From assembly GCA_030761205.1 (NCBI GenBank), contig JAULJL010000003.1, positions 248,001 through 312,000 on the forward strand: a stretch of 64,000 nucleotides of DNA. The letters are read 5' to 3'. This document shows, piece by piece, positions 56,340 through 64,000 of the stretch. The stretch is from Fremontodendron californicum (Eukaryota; Streptophyta; Magnoliopsida; Malvales; Malvaceae). Each line of letters opens with the position of its first letter. Positions within the stretch are counted from its first letter, which is position 1. The notes below the pieces were generated by a model that ran no database searches, was not told the DNA's origin, and saw only the letters and a list, made by a program, of their open reading frames with translations. Position numbers and translations under genes: made by a program.

Positions 56340-58056
56340 TGTCGCCACCTAAAAAATAACGAGTCTCATCGCAAGACTTTATTATTCGTTAAGCGTGACA
56401 TTAAAAAAAATCGAGTAAAAGTCGATTTAATTCCTCTAGAAAAATGAAGGTTTTGAGAATGATCTTGAAAAAGACATGGAGTCGTCACCAATCTTTTTTA
56501 GCTAGGTGTGATCGGCCACCTATTAAAACCGATTTTATACAATATTTTAAAAATGAATTAAAACATTTTAAAAACCAATTTCAAGTCTGCGTTTTAAACT
56601 AGAGAAATCAAAGAAGCGGGTTCGGAGTCGGTTACGTGTGGGGAAGGATTAGCTCCCCCACAATGCCCGTATAAATCGATACCTTATTAATCGTGTGTTA
56701 TCTCAAGTGTCGGTAAAAAAATCGGTTTTAAATTTAGTATTTCAAGTTAATTCCCAATTTAAAGAAAAATAATTCCATTTTTAATTGAATATGATCCGGA
56801 ATTTATAAATTCAAAATTTTCCTATATTCCCCAACAAACGTGGCAAAATATAGAAATTTTTATTAATTTGGAAAACTTTCCGAATCATTCTCATTTTAAA
56901 GAAGATATTTCGTTATTAATAATAATTGATGATATCCTCCCCAGCAAACCCGGCAGAGAACTCATGAATTATTTTAACTCGGGAATATCTTTATTTTATT
57001 GAAAATCATTATCCTTTTTTGAAAACATTTAAAGAAATGAATATGTATATGCATGACATAAATAAAATGACATAGCAAAGTCTAAATAATATAATGCAAT
57101 CCTAAATGATATGATATAATTTAAATGTCTTAGTATATTCTAAATGAAATGAAATATTCTAAGTTATATGATATATCCTAAGTGAAATGAAATATCTTAA
57201 GTAACATAAAATATTCTATATGAAATGAAATAACCTAGGTAACATAATATATTCTACATGAAATGAAATGACCTAAGTAACATAATATATTCTATATGAA
57301 ATGAAATAATTTAAATGACATGGAAAATATGAATGATATGGCATATAATTTAAATGACATGAAATATAGAATAGTGCTATCATATAATATGCATGAAAAT
57401 AAAAACAAAAATAATAATGCATGAACATAGTATATGCTAAATAAAATAACTAAACAAAAAGCATAGGATATCATGAAATATTCAAAACCATATATTAAAC
57501 CATATAACATCAAAAAAAAAATATATAAATCAAAATAATAACAATACCATATGCATTATTATAGCAAAAATCACATATTATATAAAATGCATGAATATGG
57601 AAAATGCAATGCATGAAATGTATTTTTCCTTTAATTAAGGAAATTCGTATATCTAAAAAGATATCCGGCTACTTTAGGAAAATATGTCAAATTAAATATT
57701 CTAAAACCAAAATACTTTGTGATTGTTTGAAAACAATTTTGAAAAGCTTGAATTAAAAATAAAAACAGAGCTAAATCTTTTTTTAAATGGTTCTAATTTC
57801 CTAAGTTTAAAAACCCGGACTCAACTACCCTTAACCCGAGACTTAAAAAATCATTTTTAGAGTTTAAAAAGGCTTAGAAACTACCCTAAGTCAGTAGCTA
57901 ACCCTCCTAATCAGCCCACTCTAAGTAACTTAACCAAAACAGAAAAATGGTTTTTCTTTAAATTCAATTATGACTTCACTGTCCAGTTTTAAGCCACAAT
58001 TTTTTACCCTATTTTTAAAAATTCAAAAAATTCTGAAAAAATTACTGAAAAAATAT
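56340..58056 (-). mobile_element. Tat/Ogre-like LTR, 3' part only (~1.7 kb)
   Basis: The left edge is TGTCGCCACC (GGTGGCGACA on the minus strand), the LTR 3' terminus. The sequence parallels 58515-60335 with several-percent divergence and different numbers of an AATGAAATAACCTAAGTAACA-type unit. It breaks at ~58050-58056 through an AATATTA shared with satellite. The minus-strand flank begins GCT after ACA, which could be three bases of internal sequence or chance. Confidence 0.85.
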
Positions 58057-58514
58057 TACATAGATATATTACAATTACAAAAATATATTACAATTACATA
58101 GATACATTACAATAGATATTAGAATTGTAATATATTTTTGTATTACGTAGATACATTAGAATTACATAGATATATTACATTACATAGTTATATCTATGTA
58201 ATTCTAATGTTTTAAGTAATTGTAATATATCTATGTAATTGTAATATATCTATGTAATAGATTTATCTATGTAATTATAATATATCTATGTAGTTTTAAT
58301 ATATCTATGTAATTGTAATATATTTATGCAATTCTAATATTTTCAATTAAATGAATATATTACAACTACATACATATCTTACAATTACAAAAATTTATCT
58401 ATGTAATTGTAATATATTTGTGTAGTTGTAATATATCTAATGTGTAATTGTAATATATTACATAGAATTACAATTACTATTACATAGATATATTACAATT
58501 ATGTAAAACATTAG
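58057..58514. repeat. Satellite spacer between two Tat/Ogre LTRs, copied from the 11.66-12.16 kb type
   Basis: Only ~460 bp of satellite. From 58100 on it follows 11660-12160 closely, including ATTAGAATTG/ATTACAATTG, a CATACATATCTTACAATTAC tract and TTACATAGAATTACAATTAC. In the other copy AATTACGTAAAAC continues into ordinary satellite, while here the corresponding AATTATGTAAAACATTAG is followed by the LTR edge at 58515. Confidence 0.88.
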
Positions 58515-61500
58515 TGTCGCAACCTAAAAAATAACGAGTCTCATCGCAAGACTTTATTATTCGTTAAGCGTGACATTTAAAAAAACCGAGGAAAAGTCGA
58601 CTTAATTCCTCTAGAAAAATGAAGGTTTTGAAAATGACCTTAAAAAAGACATGGAGTCGCCACCAATCTTTTTTAGCTAGGTGTGATCGGCCACCTATTA
58701 AAACCGGTTTTATAAAATATTTTAAAAATTAATTAAAACATTTTAAAAACCAATTTCAAGTCTGCGTTTTAAACCAAAGAAATCAAAGAAGCGGGTTCGG
58801 GAGTCGGTTACATGCGGGGAAGGATTAGCACCCCCACAACACCCGTATAAATCGGTACCTTATTAATCGTGTGTTATCTCAAGTCTCGGTAAAAAATCGG
58901 TTTTAAATTTAGTATTTCAAGTTAATTCCCAATTTAAAGAAAAATAATTCCATTTTTTATTCAAAATGATCCGAAATTTATAAATTCAAAATTTTCCTAT
59001 ATTCCCCAACAAACGTGGCAAAATATAGAAATTTTTATTAGTTTTGGAAAACTTTCCGGATCATTCTCTTTTTTTGAAAGAAAGATATTCCTTTATTAAT
59101 AATAATTGATGATATTCCCTCCAGCAAACCCGGTAGAGAACTCATGAATTATTTTAACTCGGGAATATCTTTATTTTTTATTGAAAAATCATTATCCTTT
59201 TGAAAACATTTTAAAAGATATGAATATGTATATGCATGACATAAATAAAATGACATAGCAAAATCTAAATAATATAATGCTTCCTAAATGATATGATATA
59301 ATGTAAATGCCTTAGCATATTCTAAATGAAATGAAATAAATGCCTTAACATATTCTAAATTTTAAATGAAATATCCTAAGTTATATGACATATTATAAAT
59401 AAAATGAAATGACCTAGGGAACATAGTATAATCAATATGAGATGCAATATCCTAAGTCATATGATATATTCTAAATGAAATAAAATAACCTAAGTAACAT
59501 AACATATTCTATATGAAATGAAATACCTAAGTAACATGATATTTTCTAAATGAAATAAAATAACCTAAGTAACATAACATATTCTATATGAAATGAAATA
59601 ATTTAAATGACATGGCAAACATGAATGATATGGCATATAAATTAAATGAGATGGAATATGAAATAATGCTATCATATAATATGCATGAAAATAAAAATGA
59701 AAATAATAATGCATGAACAGAGTATATGCTAAAATAATATGACCAAAAAAATAACTAAATAAAAGCATAGGATATCATGGAATATTCAAAACCATATAAT
59801 AAACCATATAACATCAAAAAATATAAATCAAAATAATAACAATATCATAGAAATTATTATAACAAGAATCACATATTATATAAAATGCATGAATATGAAA
59901 AATGCAATGCATGAAATGTATTTTTTCCTTTTATTAAGGAAATCCGTATATCTAAAAAGATATCCGGCTACCTTAGGAAAATATGTCAAATTAAATATTC
60001 TAAAACCAAAATACTTTGTGATTGTTTGAAAACAATTTTGAAAAGCTTGAATTAAAAATAAAAACTGGGCTAAATATTTTTTTAAATGGCTCTAACTTCT
60101 TAAGTTTAAAAATCCGGACTTGACTACCCTTAACCCGAGACTTGAAAAACCATTTTTAGAGTTTAAAAAGGCTTAGAAACTACCCTAATTCAGTAGCTAA
60201 CCCTCCTAATCAGCCCACTCTAAGTAACTTAACCAAAACAGAAAAATGATTTTTCTTTAAATTCAATTCTGACTCCACTGTCCAGTTTTAAGCCACGATT
60301 TTTTATCCTATTTTTAAAAATTCAAAAAATTATGAAAAAAAAATATTGGAGACTCAGGACATGGAAAAAATCTGCTTAATTTTCTGATCAAAGACGAATT
60401 CCCAGAAAAATCGGAGATGTACGAGTTTTTGGTGAAAAAAAACTGCTTTCCAAAACACATTTTTGCCTTTGATAAAATCATTTAAAAATCAAAGTAAAAA
60501 TATTTGAAACTCATAAAATGACTTACAAACAGTAGCTAGGACTTTTTGAAAGTTAGATAAAAATTGGATAAGTAAAAAAAATCACAAAGGTAGAATAATC
60601 AATTTGACAAACTTAATTTTCCACAAGTGTGCTCAAGAGAGAATGACTTTGAACCATTAATTGGCTCAAATCATTATTCAAGTGGCATGAACATGAAATG
60701 CATGAAATAATGCAGCAAACATAATGCATGAAATGCATGGATTTAAACCTAAATGTCATGAAAAAAAATGCATGGCATTCATAAAGTGACCTAGACCTAA
60801 ATGAACTTGCATGGCATTTAATGTAACCTAGACCTAAAATGCATGAATATGCATGACAAATAAACCTATCTTAATAAATAAAATATGCATAGCATTTTCA
60901 CAAACACAAAGCATGCTTAATCCAAAAACTCAATCAAATATCATGCAAAATGCTAACCTATCAACTAACATGGCAAGGATGCACAAAAAATGTAAAAATT
61001 TCAAGAGGGCCGAATAGCATAATGTAACAAGCAAACATGGCATTTTCACAAACACTTGGCATACTAGCATGCAAAACTAAATCAAATGACATATAAATGC
61101 AAAAACCTACCAACTAACATGGAAAAAAATGCAACACACAATGCAAAACACATGGAGTAGCCAAATGGCCTCAAGCTCCAACAAGCATGGCATTTTCACA
61201 AACACTTGGTATACTAACATGCTCAACTAAAATATAACACTTAAATCATGCAAAAATCACACAAGCATTTTCACAAACACTTAATATACTAAATCTAAAA
61301 CATGCTAAACTAAGATATAAAACAAAAATCATGCAAAGACCACACAAGCATTTTCACAAACACTTGATATACTAAATCTAAAACATGCTCAAATTTAAAC
61401 AACATGAAAACAAAAAATTAAAAATGCAAAAACATGATATCTAAAACATAAATGGCAACAAACAAAGCAACCAAATTAAAATATAACTCAAGAATATGAA

Positions 61501-63328
61501 CTAACATAACATTTAAAACATCAAAATCAAAGAAAATAACATAAAAATATGGTAAAATGAACCCAAAACAGCAACTTAAAATAAATAATGTAGGCCATTT
61601 GGCCATGGTGAGTTTATTGTAAAAATAAAATGTAAAAAATATACTTAAGAAAAAGATGAAGGAAGAACTTAAAAAAACCTTTATTTAAAATAGAAACTCA
61701 CCAAATAGAGATTAAAATAGCAAAAACTAAGTAAAAACTCTAAGAACTCAGCAAAATGAAGAAGAAAAAATGAAAATCTGACCTCCAAACAAGGGCTGGC
61801 CGAATGGGATTATATTGGCTCCAAGATGTTGTCATTTTTGTGTAACCAATTTTCCATCAAATGGCTAATAATTCAAGGTGAAAAATCATGAAATTACCAC
61901 CTTTAGATTAGCATCTCAGCTCTCTCAAATTACAGCTGTCCAAGAATAATGTTGACATCTTTCTAAGCCTATGTGGCTTAATCACCATGGCTTGATCAAA
62001 GAGAATCTCTAACTAACTCTTGATTTTTAGCCATTTGATTGAAAAATCAGAAGCTTCCTCCTTCTTTTGGGCTTCGTCTGGCCAGCACTTCTCTTTTCCA
62101 GCCCAACTCTGAATTTTTGAAAGGCCCAAAAAAGCCCTTTTCGGTTGTTTGGGTGAAATGACCATTTTGCCCCCCGGATGTAAATAAATATCAAACGGAC
62201 TCAAAATTCAATTTTTATTTTTAATACTTCCAAAATAATAAAATATTGAGTTCTGGAAGTTTTCAAAATTATCCGAGTCCATTTGCTATTTATTTGGATT
62301 TTTTCTTCCCAAAATGCCCTTTTATGCCCCTACATTTTACCATCTTTTAAACGAGCTCCAAATCAAGATTTTTATTCACCAATCTCTTCAAAATAATTAA
62401 AAATTGTGATTTGGAAGTTTTCATAATTTTTGGAGCTCATTTGGTATTTTTTCGGGATTTATCGGCTTGAATTACTACATAGAAGGCCCGAGATTTGGCC
62501 ATTTTGCAAACGAACTCCGAATCAAGATTTTATTTCGCCAATCTCTTTAAAATAATTTAAAAATGATAGTTGCAAAATTTCATAATTTTTGGAGCTCATT
62601 TAAGAATGAGATTGACAAATTTTTAGAATTTTCGGAGTCCATTTGCTATTTTTCCCAAATTTTCCAATTTTGCCCTTTTGCCTTCGAAACCCGGTTTTGC
62701 TCAAAACAAGTCCGATTTTCAGATTTTCTTCAATCTGAGCCTTGGCTATCCTTTTTAATCATTCTTCATCCATTGGGGGTTTTGGTCTTACCAAGTCGGG
62801 CCATTTCTGTGATTCTTCCCGATTTCACCGAAATCCACTAAAAACCCTAATTCTCGGTTTTCTTCGGATTGACTTTTCTTTCGATTTTTCTTTTAAGTGA
62901 CTTCTCCATTACCCGTAGTCAGTGCTTATCTTTCATTTGGAACCTTCAATTTCGATCAATTTGATCATTTAAGCACTTTTCCCCAAATTTCTCGGATTAG
63001 AATTTTCTTTCTACTGAATCTCCAAATCCCAACTTCCGAACTCCATATCTTTCAATGTAGACCTCGGATTATCAAAATTCTTCGCCATTTTTCAATTGAA
63101 CTTAAAATCTTGATTTTGAAAGTGGGTTGACTTTTTCAGTAGTTGACTTTCTGGGGTTGACTTTTCGGGGTTGACTTTTTTTTCAAGTTTGACTTTTTGT
63201 GCTCGCCCTCTTAAACTAAGTCTCGGAGTACCACCTGCAGGATGAAAACAATCTTTTTACACTCGGAAACATCAATATAGGAAGAAAACATAATTGTTTA
63301 GTGGTCCGGACAAAATTAGGTGTCTACA
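58515..63328 (-). mobile_element. Tat/Ogre-like 3' LTR, complete, ~4.8 kb
   Basis: On the minus strand it starts TGTAGACACCTAATTTTGTC at 63328, next to a polypurine tract, and ends GGTTGCGACA at 58515 next to satellite, giving the expected TGT...ACA edges. A length of ~4.8 kb fits the long LTRs of the Tat/Ogre group. It holds low-complexity AT-rich stretches with ATGCATGAAAT and CATTTTCACAAACACTT repeats (60650-61400). It has no credible gene: frames at 59565-59768, 61418-61606, 62013-62204, 62563-62841 and 62897-63130 have no domain signature. Its first ~800 bp match 27230-28024 in inverted orientation. Confidence 0.85.
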
Positions 63329-63343
63329 GCTGCCCCTCTTTGG
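63329..63343 (-). promoter_or_regulatory. Polypurine tract of the minus-strand Tat/Ogre element
   Basis: The minus strand reads CCAAAGAGGGGCAGC immediately before the LTR start. It is nearly the same as the plus-strand tract at 27215-27229. This shows that 58515-63328 is a 3' LTR and that the element body lies to the right. Confidence 0.8.
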
Positions 63344-64000
63344 CTATTGCTGAGAATCAGGAATCAGGCAAAGATAAACCAACACTAATTTTGTACGGTC
63401 AGTGAAATCACATGTGAAGGACACGGAAAAGGGTTTTCTTTTTCATTCTTCTATCATTTTTTCATTTCATTTCATTCTTTTTTTTTTTTTGTTGAAAATA
63501 AGCTATAAATTGAAGATTTGTCCTTAAATTGAATTCCCTGACTAATCAAGGCTCGACCCGTCTTAAGAAAACGAATTCAATTTTCAAAAGAAAAATGGTG
63601 CCCGAATGTCTTTACAGATGGTGCATGGTGGTCTTAAAATGGTGCCCGGAGGTCTTTAAAATGGTGCCCGGTGGTCTTAAAATGGTGCCCGAAGGTCTTT
63701 TAAATGGTGCCCGGAGGTCTTTAAAATGATGCCCGGAGATCTTTAAAATAGTGCCTGGAGGTCTTTAAAAAACTGGTGCCCGAAGGTCTTTAAGAAATTG
63801 GTGCCCGAAGGTCTTTAAAATGGTGCTCGGAGGTCTTAAAAAAACTGGTGCCCGTAGGTCTTTTAAAATGGTGCCCGGAGGTCTTAAAAAACTGGTGCTC
63901 GAAGGTCTTAAAAAAAACTGGTGCCCGAAGGTCTTTAAAAAACTGATGCCCGGAGGTCTTTGAAACTAGCGAAAATACATTGGCGACAGTCTCAGGGTTC
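63344..64000 (-). other. 3' UTR of a minus-strand Tat/Ogre element, continuing past the window
   Basis: Inverse counterpart of ~26440-27215. It contains one copy of the GGCTCGACCCGTCTTAAG unit (~63550) that is triplicated at 26806-27080, then the ~23-bp tandem array, and ends with TTGGCGACAGTCTCAGGG, like the GAGACTGTCGTCAAGG at 26438. The integrase should lie beyond the right edge. The 66-codon frame at 63529-63729 is produced by the repeats. Confidence 0.78.
63594..63965 (-). repeat. ~23-bp tandem array in Tat/Ogre 3' UTR (about 16 copies)
   Basis: Head-to-tail GGTGCCCGGAGGTCTTTAA units, the reverse complement of the array at 26471-26795. Unit length varies (22-27 bp) through A-run changes. 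Copy number (16 versus 14) and unit variants differ between the two family members. Confidence 0.9.

Noticed and set aside
936..58514. Claiming the satellite as centromeric
   Set aside because: AT richness and retroelement nesting fit heterochromatin in general. A 19-bp monomer is not typical of centromeres and nothing in the sequence shows CENH3 association.
58650..58670. TGGCGACTCC on the minus strand as a tRNA-Arg-type primer-binding site
   Set aside because: It matches the Tat/Ogre primer motif but lies ~140 bp inside the LTR, before the TGT...ACA edge at 58515, and the satellite junction supports the outer edge. It is probably an internal echo of the motif.

Overview
The window looks like plant nuclear DNA, probably a eudicot and probably heterochromatin. 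The evidence is Ty3/gypsy retrotransposons of two plant lineages (a Tekay/Del-like chromovirus and a Tat/Ogre-like family), plant CACTA transposon ends, and one captured plant-type exon with an IST1 (Vps4-regulator) signature. I see no intact host gene, no tRNA or rRNA gene and no CRISPR array. The species cannot be named from the sequence alone.

About two thirds of the window is one AT-rich satellite. The monomer is 19 bp, TACATAGATATATTACAAT, and is best read as a 13-bp box (TACATAGATATAT) plus a 6-bp box (TACAAT). The boxes are lost, doubled and reordered, and the array changes strand dozens of times, often at the same palindromic hinges. Satellite blocks lie at about 936-7280, 8729-13812, 15155-24350, 28025-29863, 32279-33951, 40249-48729, 50010-56339 and 58057-58514. 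The array carries higher-order modules and recent segmental duplications. Almost all short open frames in it are translations of the repeat, not genes.

Layout: 1-935 is the broken gag of a Tat/Ogre-like element. 7281-8728 is a truncated CACTA element. 13813-15154 is a unique island with the IST1-like exon. 24351-28024 is a sense-strand Tat/Ogre piece (integrase C-terminus, 3' UTR, polypurine tract and the first ~795 bp of the LTR). 29864-40248 is a rearranged minus-strand chromovirus with 2.4-kb LTRs. 48730-50009 holds two nested or abutting CACTA 5' ends. 56340-58056 is a truncated Tat/Ogre LTR, and 58515-63328 is a full ~4.8-kb LTR followed on the right by its element's 3' UTR, all on the minus strand.

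The most informative part is 29864-41940. A complete LTR with 5-bp flanks ATATC is followed by ~1.67 kb of satellite, then a truncated LTR joined to that satellite through the 7-bp microhomology TTTATCT, then a defective gag-pol, then a second complete LTR followed by a near copy of the same satellite. This is best explained as a microhomology exchange between a solo-LTR copy and a full-length copy of one insertion. I found no convincing new coding system. The novelty is in the modular two-box satellite, its palindromic hinges and the way mobile DNA has been broken and duplicated inside it.
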